Assembly: GCF_001984155.1 (NCBI RefSeq)
Contig: NZ_MTQO01000030.1
Span: 62,001 to 126,000 of the forward strand
DNA from: Actinosynnema sp. ALI-1.44
GTDB taxonomy: Bacteria; Actinomycetota; Actinomycetes; Mycobacteriales; Pseudonocardiaceae
Direction: 5' to 3'
Length of the DNA: 64,000 nt
A program made the translations under genes and the position numbers. Shown here in pieces: positions 17,701 to 28,036 of the stretch. Within the stretch, counting starts at the first letter, position 1; each line of letters starts with the position of its first letter. The notes under the pieces were generated by a model. The model was given only the letters and a program-made list of their open reading frames with translations, was not told the DNA's origin and did not search any database.

Positions 17701-18152
17701 TGAGGTTCGTCGCGGAGCCGACCGGCTTCGCGGAGGTGTTGCGCAACGCGACCAGTCTCGCCGAGGGGGCGGCCGAGGTCCGCGCACTGGGCCGGAAGGA
17801 GTGGTACAAGGCGCTCGCCCGGCCCCTGGCCTGGAGCCGCCTCGGCACGCGGTTGGACCCGGTGACCTGGGACCTGCTCGTCCTCATCTGGCAGGTCATC
17901 GGACGCCTGGTGCGCGGTGGGGTACCCGCCAAGGTGGTGTTCGTCGATGCGGCGTTCGTCCCGATGCATGCCGAGAAGCAAACGGCGAAAGAGACACGCG
18001 AGACGAGCCTCCTGGTCAACATCCACCACGTGCTCGACCAGTACCTCCGTCCGGGCAGCACCCACTGCGCCGACGAGCGCTTCATCGTCAAAGCCCTCTA
18101 TCAGCCGCTGTGGGCCGCGCTGGGCGCGTGCCTCGGCTCCCTCACCGACTAA
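14730..18152 (+). CDS. DinG-type superfamily 2 helicase of the pPIWI-RE module
   Basis: A 1140-aa helicase. Walker A is GIVGAGKGT near residue 265. Walker B/DEAD box is VIVDEADRVQ near 453. Motif VI is QVIGRLVRGG near 1055. Between the first two lies a cysteine set (C near 373, then RVCPCWVRC near 398-406), placed like the iron-sulfur ligands of XPD/DinG helicases. A basic linker (ARRGKQKRSKQ) sits near residue 650. In known pPIWI-RE systems a DinG-like helicase is the constant partner and is thought to unwind DNA or R-loops. The ATG lies inside the previous gene and is preceded by AAGGAG. It ends eight bases before the pPIWI-RE start. Confidence 0.88.
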   Translation: MRSGRSILKPLIRQLREKGGLRLKDAERLCEVELGLYLLSKIAPAEPAVSAWTLFSGYPYASTRGLTAVPGAAEAVRSGRFTLWTLSRRSSWLEAMQHYRNLNTSVRAFSIPSNDGTATVRPTTGIGDDRWDIYDALLGNAPPFEGEPPTFATEGVHRFPVGRSNRKVVLPHMSAFDLPIGHDLHRKQVNGGKPIEILWEDLEATAETMDDLEEILIADESKRGRWVERLGEVELFLPSGKSFRKRRPHQKFTIDRLQHLLGIVGAGKGTLRDILTVHLVNLGMRVTVVVGDVAEVLKLVRLYKLHTDDSAAPVLGANGKDRHARRLHRRSTGRGKQNLLAHDDQGFEYLSTSCALNALLDDDEEPLAFNQAPCTQLQAKGKTDEDASHTTWLRGKRVCPCWVRCPRHRSSHELVEAAAWVATPAGLVDARVPWPQNGERVRYLEVACRRSDLVIVDEADRVQMNLDALFAPAAPLIGVGDSRSLWDDLMKHKTNQLQEGERMQLSNSDVEKWTAAVNTITTATDRLYAMLVGSEELREWVRVGYFSSWTLQLRLIEERYPAMARVAGNPVDHLTRLLDELRDNPFGDRRRAEVPRLVALIAELLHTQDEAYTREKMRDETVRIFDLAPEVERRRRLDAARRQQSARRGKQKRSKQPPDAETWMKLMAERFEFTLLLCALEPKLALMNAMWPRVESVLKLDFNEMYQRPRDYGPIVPESPMGNLLGFQFIPHGCADEGVQSGELRYFRCSGVGRELLRRIPEIPEADGHPPTNLLLMSGSSWAGSSSRYHIQVPVGMIIKPPPAKVRAVVRGTRMRVELLKDNNGVPLKVSGAGVLQRPEILRRMAVKLGEEDHGGSRLQRELRSLPENRRRILLLVGSYEEAALVADTLHTLAPRWRGQVARLVSDDYETADHPEGDDSHAPILRRGDVDTLFETPAQILVAPLLAVERGHNILNEDQVAAIGTVYFLARPNPRPDDLMLAVHTVNDWILRFVAEPTGFAEVLRNATSLAEGAAEVRALGRKEWYKALARPLAWSRLGTRLDPVTWDLLVLIWQVIGRLVRGGVPAKVVFVDAAFVPMHAEKQTAKETRETSLLVNIHHVLDQYLRPGSTHCADERFIVKALYQPLWAALGACLGSLTD

Positions 18153-18160
18153 GAGGAACC

Positions 18161-20797
18161 ATGTACAACCAGATCAGGACCTGCGCGTTTGAACACGCTC
18201 CATCATGCGACCCGTGGGTCGAACAATTCCACGTGGCGAAGTTCGCCGAGCAGTGGCAGACCGAGCTGACGGATCTGTACGCCCTTGGCTGGCGCAGCCG
18301 GGAGGCCATGGTCGGTTTGCCGGTCAGGCACCTGAACCAGGTGTTGCGCGCCGTGGCCCCTGGGGTGTTGGCGACTGGTCGCGGCGCGGCGGCCGATCCG
18401 TCGATTCCCTGGATCTACACCAACGGCGAGGTGCCCACTGAGGTTGTGCGGGCCGCATTCTTGACCTGGGTGATGTCACTGCGACCCGAGCCCGAGCATC
18501 AAGCCGCGCTGGGCCGGGTGCTCGACTTGATCAGCGGTACCGCCATCGAATGGCTGCCAGTGGAGGTGGACCTCACCTCGGTCGACCTATCAGTGGGAGG
18601 AACCGCGCTACCACCGAGGAGGCTGTACTCGCTGCTGCCTGAACTGGTCGCAATGCGCTTGGCGAAGCGGTCGTTCCGTGCTCGGGAGTCAGACGGGGAA
18701 ACCCGGTTCCGGGTGGTCAACCGCGATCAGGGAACCGAGCTCGTGTCGTGGCCTCCGAGATCCACACCGTTCGACGGGGGTGGGCACTTCTACTCGGCAG
18801 TCGTCAGGGTCACCTGTCACACCGTTCCGTTCACCACCCATCTGCGGGTGCATGTCTCCACGGGGATTCGGCGGTGGGTCGCGGGAGACCGATTGTTTCT
18901 GCCGCACCGGCGATCCGCGACCGCACTTGTGGATACCCCGTCGCTCTGGGGGGACGGCGGGTCTGTGGCTCGGACCCGATTGTCGGTCAACAGCATCCGC
19001 TACGACGCCCGCCAGGGGCGGGTGGTCTGGGGCCGCAACAGCCCCATGGGCCTGCTCGGCGACCTCGACGTCATCGGCAGCTACCCGAAGGCCGAGGAGG
19101 TGATCTCCTCCCCGAAAGCATGGCTGACGGGCAGGGACGGAAAGGCGGTGGGCATCGTGCACAGCACGGCGTTGGAGACGACTCACGCCGTCGGCACGGG
19201 ACTGATGCCCGACGAGCGCGCGGAACTCGACGAGTGGGTTACCAAGGGGTTGGAGCCCATGCTGCGGCGAGTACCGGATCTGGTCCGGGTTCCTCGGGTG
19301 AGGAACAAGCCCGCGCTGTTGCCAGCGGTACCGAAGACCAGGCCCGAGCAGCGGGAGAGGGTCGACCGGCAGGTTGAGGAGAATCGGCGGCGTGGATTGC
19401 GGGCTGTGTTGGCCGGTGAGCCGCTGCACGTGGATGTCGTGACGATCTTTCCCGAGTCGGCGGATCGGATCCTACGCGAGTTCGCGCGCCAGCTCGGCTG
19501 CTCCGAGGAACAGGTCACCACCGAGGTGCGACAGCGGTGGTTCTTCGATGGGCTGGAAGTACGGCTGACTGTGTCATCCCTGGGTGATCTCGCCCGCGAA
19601 GTCCATGTTCCGAAGCCCGGAACGCCGCAGCGTCCCGCAGCCGTGCGGGAAGCTCACCGGGCACGACGGCTGGCCGCCGGCGGGGCCTTCCCCCGGCTCG
19701 ACGCCCCCGCCATCGCCCTGGTCGAACTACCCGGTGGCGACCGCTTCACCGAGCCGGACTCTGATCCGAAGTCAGCGCTACGGCTCGGTTTTGCCGACAG
19801 TGGGCGCCTCACGCAGTTCATCCGCCCCCTGCCCGGTTCAGGTGATGACGTCGATCAGCGAGTGCGGTCGGCATGCCTCGACGCATACCGGCAGCTCGGT
19901 GTCTTCACCACCGCCGAGCCGCGCACGAGATCGCCGCTGCCGACCGGCTTGCAGTACGTTGGTCTGTGGGTCGTCCGAGGAGCGCAGGGCAGGCGGCTCG
20001 TGGCGGTCCGGGTCCGACCTGGTGAAGAGTTTCAGCAGGTCACCGCGTGGGATGACAGGGTCAAGGACTGGGTTCCCTACCGGCGTTTCCTGTTGACCTC
20101 ATCGGCTGCAGATGCGTCGTTCCGCACCAAGGGTCGGCGGAACGCTGAGGATGATCGGCTGGAGGTGGAGCGGCGGATCAGGTCAATCCTGTACCAGTCC
20201 CGGGATCGCCCTACGTTGCTGTTGGTCAACAGCGGAAATCTTCGCGAGTCCTGGCCGTCGTTGGCCAACGGCTCTCTCATGAAGGATCACCTGGGTTTCA
20301 CCGGCATCCAGGATCAGCGAGTGGGAGCATATGGCGAGGAGCTCCGAGTGGTCTTGGTACGTGACCGGAACAGCCGGGAGGAGGTGCCACAGTGGTATGC
20401 ACCCACGCCCGAGGGAAAACCCGCAGGCTTCGCCAGCGGACTGTGGTGCCCTGGAGACAAGGCAAGCGACAACCGGGTCTTTGCCAGCACCGCGGACCTT
20501 CCCCGCAGCTTCCCGAAGACCCCGAGGGGGCTCCGGAAGCTCGGCGACGATGTGTCCTCGCAATACGGCGCGACGGTCTCGGCGTGGAACCCGCAGTACC
20601 TTGAGGTCACTTCGCTGTGTGTTGCATCGGGTGATGCAGACTCGCCGGACAGCGCGGCGGAGTGGGCATCGGTCGCACATCAACAGCGCTTCCACGACGA
20701 GTACGACCCGCTGGCCCAACCCTTCCCCGTACACCTGGCCAAGAAGGCAGAAGAGTACTGCTGCTCAACAGAGTCGACCGAAGACGAGGTGGAATAG
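18161..20797 (+). CDS. pPIWI-RE protein (prokaryotic PIWI/Argonaute relative)
   Basis: An 878-aa protein with the layout of the pPIWI-RE family: an N-terminal X region (about 1-370), a MID-like region (about 400-510) and a C-terminal RNase H-like PIWI region (about 515-870). Diagnostic stretches include PAIALVELPGG near 515, DPKSALRLGFA and GRLTQFIRPL just after, RIRSILYQSRDRP and LLLVNSGNLRESWP near 675-695, and the C-terminal HLAKKAEEYC. These match the domains known as MID_pPIWI_RE and RNaseH_pPIWI_RE. The family is proposed to bind a guide or R-loop and defend against invading DNA. GAGGA precedes the ATG by 3 bases. It is the last gene of the four-gene operon. Confidence 0.88.
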   Translation: MYNQIRTCAFEHAPSCDPWVEQFHVAKFAEQWQTELTDLYALGWRSREAMVGLPVRHLNQVLRAVAPGVLATGRGAAADPSIPWIYTNGEVPTEVVRAAFLTWVMSLRPEPEHQAALGRVLDLISGTAIEWLPVEVDLTSVDLSVGGTALPPRRLYSLLPELVAMRLAKRSFRARESDGETRFRVVNRDQGTELVSWPPRSTPFDGGGHFYSAVVRVTCHTVPFTTHLRVHVSTGIRRWVAGDRLFLPHRRSATALVDTPSLWGDGGSVARTRLSVNSIRYDARQGRVVWGRNSPMGLLGDLDVIGSYPKAEEVISSPKAWLTGRDGKAVGIVHSTALETTHAVGTGLMPDERAELDEWVTKGLEPMLRRVPDLVRVPRVRNKPALLPAVPKTRPEQRERVDRQVEENRRRGLRAVLAGEPLHVDVVTIFPESADRILREFARQLGCSEEQVTTEVRQRWFFDGLEVRLTVSSLGDLAREVHVPKPGTPQRPAAVREAHRARRLAAGGAFPRLDAPAIALVELPGGDRFTEPDSDPKSALRLGFADSGRLTQFIRPLPGSGDDVDQRVRSACLDAYRQLGVFTTAEPRTRSPLPTGLQYVGLWVVRGAQGRRLVAVRVRPGEEFQQVTAWDDRVKDWVPYRRFLLTSSAADASFRTKGRRNAEDDRLEVERRIRSILYQSRDRPTLLLVNSGNLRESWPSLANGSLMKDHLGFTGIQDQRVGAYGEELRVVLVRDRNSREEVPQWYAPTPEGKPAGFASGLWCPGDKASDNRVFASTADLPRSFPKTPRGLRKLGDDVSSQYGATVSAWNPQYLEVTSLCVASGDADSPDSAAEWASVAHQQRFHDEYDPLAQPFPVHLAKKAEEYCCSTESTEDEVE

Positions 20798-20866
20798 TCG
20801 AGCCTGGCTCCCCTCTTCGGCTGCCGCGTGACCTTGCGAGTCATGGCGGTGGACATGACAGAGATG

Positions 20867-21579
20867 TCAGCCTTCCTCGGTGCAGGAGTACGTCAGCGAG
20901 ACCGCTGTACGCATCAGCGAGGTCAGGTACGAAGTCCATCGCTCATCGTTGGGTGGTGGACCATCGTCGCAGATGCGGAATTGAGCGAATGCCTCGTTGA
21001 CCATCTGCTCCAACGTCATGCGCCTTGCGGTGTCGACGGTTGTGCGAATCACGTCGTGCTGGCGTCAGATAGCCGCACGAGGAAATGAACCCCAGCGCGA
21101 CATGGTGGTCGTCGTGGATGGGGCATACGGACCGTTCGAATGCGACCCTGAACGAAGAACCCTGTCGGGACACCGATGTCGCCACTTGGCAGGTTGATCG
21201 GTGTGGTGTCAGGCAGCAAGATCAGCGGCTCGGTGTGCGGGATGCACATCCAGACTTTGCCAGGGATCGGTGTAGAGCTGATCTTTGCCATCTCCGCTAC
21301 GAGCACCGAATGGGCGGCGTAGAAGGTCCTGTTGCGATCCCATAATCGGAACGTGCTTGCCAGGTCGAGGTTGCCCGCTGCGCATCCCACGCTGTCCAGG
21401 CCCCAACCATCTGTAGCGAAGGAAAACACCGTCCCCGCGAGCATCTGATCCAGAAGGCCGCCGCAGCCGTTGCTCACGACTCGATCGTGCGGATCCCGCG
21501 TGACTTTGACGACGTGCTCGCCGAGCTCGCGTGTGCGCCTGGCGCTCAGCGAGGATCGCAATAGGAGTCGAGCGACCAC
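20867..21579 (-). pseudogene. hypothetical gene broken by at least two frameshifts
   Basis: Three frames in series read as one protein: SNGCGGLLDQMLAGTV through FATDGWGLDSVGC to GDIGVPTGFFVQ, then FRVAFERSVCPIHDDHH with LGFISSCGYLTPAR, then LEQMVNEAFAQFR with PNDERWTSYLTS and the stop. The joins fall near 21150 and 21050. I recognise no family. It is convergent with the pPIWI-RE operon, 69 bases from its end. It may once have continued the gene that starts at 21927. Confidence 0.5.
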
Positions 21580-21618
21580 TTGGCAGGTGACCGCCCGAGC
21601 AGCGCTGGTTCGTGAAGG

Positions 21619-21927
21619 TCAGCGAAGATCGCAACTCGGACTCCAGGAAACAATCCAACTGGCATCTCGGCTGCGCTGGTCCGCAACGACCGGCGAGGGC
21701 CATACCTTGCTTGCTGCAGCAACCTCATGATCAGTGTCGTGAGCATGCGGGTGGCGCGCAAGCCACCCGCACTCGGCTATCGACTCTGGAGTAGCGGCTG
21801 GGCGTCCGCACGCTTGGCGCCACCAAACCTGTCCCGCCTGATGGCTGTTGGTTCGCCGAAGATCACCAAACCCTTCGACATCCACCACCACGATCGTCCG
21901 ATGTACCGCAGGACGCGACCATGTCAT
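21619..21927 (-). pseudogene. 5' remnant of a gene with a cyclase-like VVVDVEGFGD start
   Basis: An ATG with a good ribosome site (GGGGAA, 4 bases before) opens with SRPAVHRTIVVVDVEGFGDLRRTN. This is the start seen in many actinobacterial proteins carrying a class III nucleotide-cyclase-like fold (TIVVVDVEGFGDPRRTNPHQ). After about 30 residues the frame degenerates into unlike sequence. The frame in the adjacent reading phase (21546-21761) and the one described at 20867-21579 may be further pieces of the same dead gene. The product would not be functional. Confidence 0.5.
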
Positions 21928-22540
21928 GCGGTTCCCCTTTCACATCCTGGACCGATAGACGCGCCGCGCGACATGACCCCGGACGCGGCAGGCGATCAGT
22001 CTGTCTAGAGCACGTGGGATGATTGTAGAGATACTTACGTCAGTTAGTCCATAATAGACTAGCTGGTTCGTTTGGATTACGACAGAGTTCCGAATAGAGG
22101 GTATTGACGTCGGCGAGATATTCGGACGCGCTGACGAGGTCATTCCTGGCACAGGTTGGGCGGTTTATGGTGCGACCGGTCGATTCCTCTCACGTCTTTG
22201 CTGGTGAGGGGGCTGTGGCACGGGGTGGGCGGTATGCGTGGTAGGTTTTGAAGGTGCTCGCGGTGGGTTTCACTGTCGCTCCAGGGTGCTCTGCTGTCCA
22301 CCCTGTTCAGATCAGGGCCTCGGCTGCGTGGTCGAGGCGGTCAATGCGACGCTGAAGAGTCGGTGATTATGGTGGTTTGAACTGGGTCTGGCTCTGGTTT
22401 CGTCGTCCGGTAACGCCCTGCGGCACGTGGGCGCGCGAAGATCCAGGCTGAGCGCCAGGCGGAAGACTCCTTTACTCGGCCGGTTATACTGGGAGTCCAC
22501 CTGGGAGAACAGGCCAGAGCATGCCGCTCAGTCGTTCCGC
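21928..22540. other. intergenic, end of the island; no gene seen
   Basis: About 610 bases with lower G+C than the surroundings around 22010-22100. An imperfect inverted repeat (TAGTC at 22045, GACTA at 22057) is the only small-scale structure I noted. Integrases often lie next to the attachment site, so I looked for one here and found none recognisable. Confidence 0.5.
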
Positions 22541-22585
22541 GACTGGGGGTCAAGGGGTCGCAGGTTCAAATCCTGTCGTCCCGAC
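22541..22585 (+). other. 3' fragment of tRNA-Pro(GGG); attachment-site scar
   Basis: From GACTGGGGGTCAAG onward the sequence matches the 3' part of an actinobacterial tRNA-Pro with anticodon GGG. It includes the anticodon loop CTGGGGG, the 3' anticodon strand TCAAG, the T arm GCAGG-TTCAAAT-CCTGT and the acceptor strand CGTCCCG. Immediately 5' of this the sequence is unrelated: the 5' anticodon strand reads CGCGA rather than the CTTGA needed for pairing, and no D arm or 5' acceptor strand exists. This is the footprint left where an element integrates by recombination in the anticodon arm. The terminator that follows implies the chromosome lies to the right and the element to the left. Confidence 0.8.
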
Positions 22586-22597
22586 GGTCGAGAAGAA

Positions 22598-22638
22598 GCC
22601 CTCTGGCGAAGGTGAAAAACCTGGCCAGAGGGCTCTTT
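22598..22638 (+). terminator. terminator behind the tRNA-Pro fragment
   Basis: A perfect 10-bp stem (GCCCTCTGGC and its complement) with a 16-base A-rich loop is followed by TCTTT. It is placed as the natural terminator of the original tRNA gene. Confidence 0.75.
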
Positions 22639-23504
22639 CCTTACCGCCACCTCGATCACGGCGATGATCTTTACCGAGACCGTTCCGGGGGCTGAGTGCC
22701 TTACTGGGTGATTGCGACTCGCTGCGCCCTCGGCGGACACGCGATAGGCGGCCCAGTGCGGGCCTTGACTCACGCCAACTGAATCAGTTGCCACGTCACG
22801 CTACGCCTGTTGTACGGCGGCATTGTGTTTCCTTTGGCGATGGGGCTGTGGTGGATGGACTTCCAACGACCTTCCAGACGCCGCTCTCGGGGCATGACTC
22901 TCCGGTCTTGGCGGTGCGACCAACGGTCAACGTAACCTCGTAATCGAAAGGCTTGTATTAGGCCAAACGAGTAGCTCGTTACGACGGAAGTGGTACACGT
23001 CGCGTCGCTCTGCGTAACCAGTGAACCTGGTCGTCGCTGCTGTCGTTCCTACACGTACCGGTCAGCACCGAGAATGATCTTTCAACGCCGTCAAGTGTTT
23101 GACTTCCTTCTCGGCTTCTAACGCTTTCAGCGGCAACAAGGACCACTCGAGGCTTCTGTCGAGAGTTCGGCCGACCCATCTCAGGAATAGGGGCCTTGCC
23201 GCGATTTACTCAAGGCCGTGCGTCGAATGTAAGGGCGCGGCGAGCAGGTCGCGGCCGACAATCAGGGATAAAACTCAGGCCAGGCCGTGTCTCAGAAGTT
23301 GGCGCAGTGGGAGTCGGCCGATCAGCATGTGGTCGCCGTCGTCGCCGCGTGGAAGGTGTGCCAGCACTAGTAAGCGGTGGTCCAGCATAGTGGACTGCTG
23401 GAACGTGTCGGGCTCGTGGACCTGTACGTCCATTCCGGCGGCACGCAGTCCGTACGCCGCCACCAATCGCCGATCCCCGTGCCGATGACTTGCATCATCC
23501 CTAA
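22639..23504. other. 870-base stretch without a convincing gene
   Basis: No full gene can be supported. A patch on the minus strand near 23275-23466 has moderately coding-like sequence (QVHEPDTFQQSTMLDHR) but no start signal and no recognised family. It may be the tail of a lost gene beside the integration site. Confidence 0.45.
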
Positions 23505-23518
23505 ATCAGGCGTCTGAT
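23505..23518. promoter_or_regulatory. MarR operator, copy 1 (ATCAG-N4-CTGAT)
   Basis: An inverted repeat ATCAG-GCGT-CTGAT. The same arms and spacer length recur 63 bases downstream, about six helical turns, so two dimers would bind one face of the DNA. Both precede the MarR-family gene at 23593. Confidence 0.7.
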
Positions 23519-23567
23519 ATCAGGGTAGCCAGGTATAGCGTGGAACGCGGCTTGAGCATCTGTTCAA

Positions 23568-23581
23568 ATCAGATACCTGAT
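23568..23581. promoter_or_regulatory. MarR operator, copy 2 (ATCAG-N4-CTGAT)
   Basis: An inverted repeat ATCAG-ATAC-CTGAT ending 11 bases before the regulator's GTG. Binding here would block transcription start or early elongation, giving autorepression that is relieved by a ligand. Confidence 0.72.
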
Positions 23582-23592
23582 AGCCTGTCGGC

Positions 23593-24063
23593 GTGGGTGA
23601 TGACGAGTGGGTGAGCGAGGACTTGGCCGTGCTCCCGGCGTGGGCGATCGTGCAGGCGTATCACGCGTTGGCGCGTAGCTTGTATGAATTGTTCGGGCGT
23701 CATGGGTTGACGCCGGTTCAGTTCGGGGTTCTGGCGCAGCTGTCGGATAGCCCGGGTCTGTTGCAGGCTGAGCTCGCTCGTCGGGTGTTGATCCGCCCGC
23801 AGAGCATGACTGGCGTCATCGCCGATCTTGCCGAGCGTGGTCTGTTGCTTCGGCAGGGGCCGGGTGGGCGCGGTAAGCCGGTGCCGGTACGCCTGACCGA
23901 GGAGGGGCGGGCGGTGCTCAAGGCAGCGGGCGTCTCGATACGGAAGTTCAACGAACCGGCCGTGTTGGGCCTGGAGAGCTACGAAGCGGGGATGCTCAAC
24001 GCCCTGCTGCACAAGCTGATCGCTGCGCACGCAGGGCGTACCCGCTCGCAGGACGAACCATGA
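23593..24063 (+). CDS. MarR-family transcriptional regulator
   Basis: A 156-aa winged-helix regulator with the MarR arrangement. An N-terminal dimer helix is followed by the recognition region LLQAELARRVLIRPQSMTG (about 55-75) and the wing (RQGPGGRGKPVPVRLTEEG, about 93-112). MarR proteins repress until a small phenolic or drug-like ligand binds. Two identical-pattern palindromes lie directly upstream. The GTG start is used because the operator ends just before it and the reading frame has no earlier start with a ribosome site. Its TGA overlaps the next ATG by four bases, so it is coupled to a membrane protein that is likely under the same control. Confidence 0.88.
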   Translation: MGDDEWVSEDLAVLPAWAIVQAYHALARSLYELFGRHGLTPVQFGVLAQLSDSPGLLQAELARRVLIRPQSMTGVIADLAERGLLLRQGPGGRGKPVPVRLTEEGRAVLKAAGVSIRKFNEPAVLGLESYEAGMLNALLHKLIAAHAGRTRSQDEP

Positions 24064-24701
24064 TGACCAAGGTCTGGGTTCGGTTGTTCCTTGCCATCGT
24101 GGAGAACGTGGGCGTCCCGGTCGGTGCCTACCTGCTGTTCACCATGCTCGGTTGGCAACCGGTGTGGGCATTGGTGGGCGCCGCTGGAGTGTCAGTGCTC
24201 GTGTTGGCCGCACAGTACCTGCGTCGGCACGAGCTGACTGTGCTGGGCGGGCTCGTGCTGGCTCGTTTCGCGTTGGGAGTCCCGGTTGCCCTGGTCACCG
24301 GCGACGCGCGGGTGGAACTGGCCAAGGACTTCGTCATCACCGGTGCTATCGGGCTGTTCGCTGCGGTGTCCCTGCTCGCGCGGCGGCCGCTCATTGCGCG
24401 CATCCGTCGGGATCTCGCCGCTGACCCCGCACAGTTCGACCGGCGGTGGCGCGAGGACGCCGGATTCCACGCTCTGCACCGTCGCCTCACGCTCGTCTGG
24501 ACCATCGGCCTCAGCGCGGAAGCGGTAGTCGCGATCCTGCTGATCTACACACTTCCGCTCACGCTGGCCGTGGTCACCGCCTCGATCATCGCCCCAGCAA
24601 CCCTGCTCACCCTCATCGCCGCGACGGAGTGGCTCGCCCGCCGCTACACCACCACCCATCACGAACTCGGCGGCCAGTTGAAGCAGCTCGGCAGCCACTG
24701 A
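24060..24701 (+). CDS. integral membrane protein, VC0807-like family
   Basis: A 213-aa protein with about six hydrophobic helices: residues near 8-28, 32-50, 62-80, 90-107, 150-170 and 172-192. The central loop RIRRDLAADPAQFDRRWRED and the HALHRRLTLVWTIG helix are typical of the VC0807-like (DUF3159-type) membrane proteins common in actinobacteria. Function is unknown. It is translationally coupled to the MarR gene, which suggests a ligand-inducible membrane function such as efflux or envelope adaptation. Confidence 0.75.
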   Translation: MMTKVWVRLFLAIVENVGVPVGAYLLFTMLGWQPVWALVGAAGVSVLVLAAQYLRRHELTVLGGLVLARFALGVPVALVTGDARVELAKDFVITGAIGLFAAVSLLARRPLIARIRRDLAADPAQFDRRWREDAGFHALHRRLTLVWTIGLSAEAVVAILLIYTLPLTLAVVTASIIAPATLLTLIAATEWLARRYTTTHHELGGQLKQLGSH

Positions 24702-24816
24702 GCAGCCTCCCGGATGTCACGCCTCCCAGGCCCACGGCTGGTGCACCGCCAAGTCCGCTCCCACGCTGACGTATTGCGATCCTTGGCCGGGGAACAGGAA
24801 GGCCACCCGAGGTGAA

Positions 24817-24843
24817 CCCGGCCGGGCGCTGGGACCGGCCGGG
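24817..24843. terminator. hairpin between convergent genes
   Basis: A perfect 9-bp stem (CCCGGCCGG and its complement) with a 9-base loop lies between the membrane-protein gene and katG, which point at each other. It could serve both. Confidence 0.6.
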
Positions 24844-24861
24844 CTCATTGGCATGACGGCG

Positions 24862-27589
<2,728 letters not shown>

Positions 27590-28036
27590 ACGTCCGATGA
27601 TAGGGCGCTTATCTGGAATCAGTCAAAACGAGCGCTCCACCTCGGTCCTGTGTGCCCATCCTGAGTCAGGGAGCGCTTCGCCGCATCTCGAGATCGCGAC
27701 ACGGGCAGGTGACGTGTTCCACTCTCGGCCCTGACCGGAACGGAGTGGGTCGATGTGTCCGCTGAGGACCTCTGCCGGGTTGCCGCGATGCGCTCGGCCG
27801 CTCGGGGATCAACGGTGCCACCTGCGGGCGGGCGACCTGGTCAACCGGCGGCATCCGCCCGACCTGCGCGGGGGACGACATGATCCAGTGCCGCCAGCAG
27901 GGGAGCGACCTCGGCAACGTTCCGATCGCCGCATTCGTTGGTCTCGCCGTCCGGCGCGGCAGGACGCGGCACGGCAGCAGGCTGCGTGCCGCATCCGGCG
28001 CGGAACAGTGTCAGGACAGCGACGATCCGTTGTTCT
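27590..28036. other. intergenic; furA promoter and a possible coding remnant
   Basis: The right-hand 70 bases must carry the furA promoter. On the minus strand from about 28030 to 27841 a frame with good codon bias reads through a lipobox-like FRAGC and ends normally, but it has no usable start codon. It may be the remnant of a second small lipoprotein behind the one at 28037. No other gene is supported. Confidence 0.4.

Noticed and set aside
15564-18065. An 833-codon minus-strand frame
   Set aside because: Antisense to the DinG-type helicase, which has all helicase motifs in order.
22020-22540. An integrase next to the attachment scar
   Set aside because: No frame carries a tyrosine-recombinase motif set (R...HxxR...Y); the integrase must be elsewhere or lost.
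22541-22585. Complete tRNA gene
   Set aside because: The 5' acceptor strand, D arm and 5' anticodon strand are absent, so it cannot fold as a tRNA.
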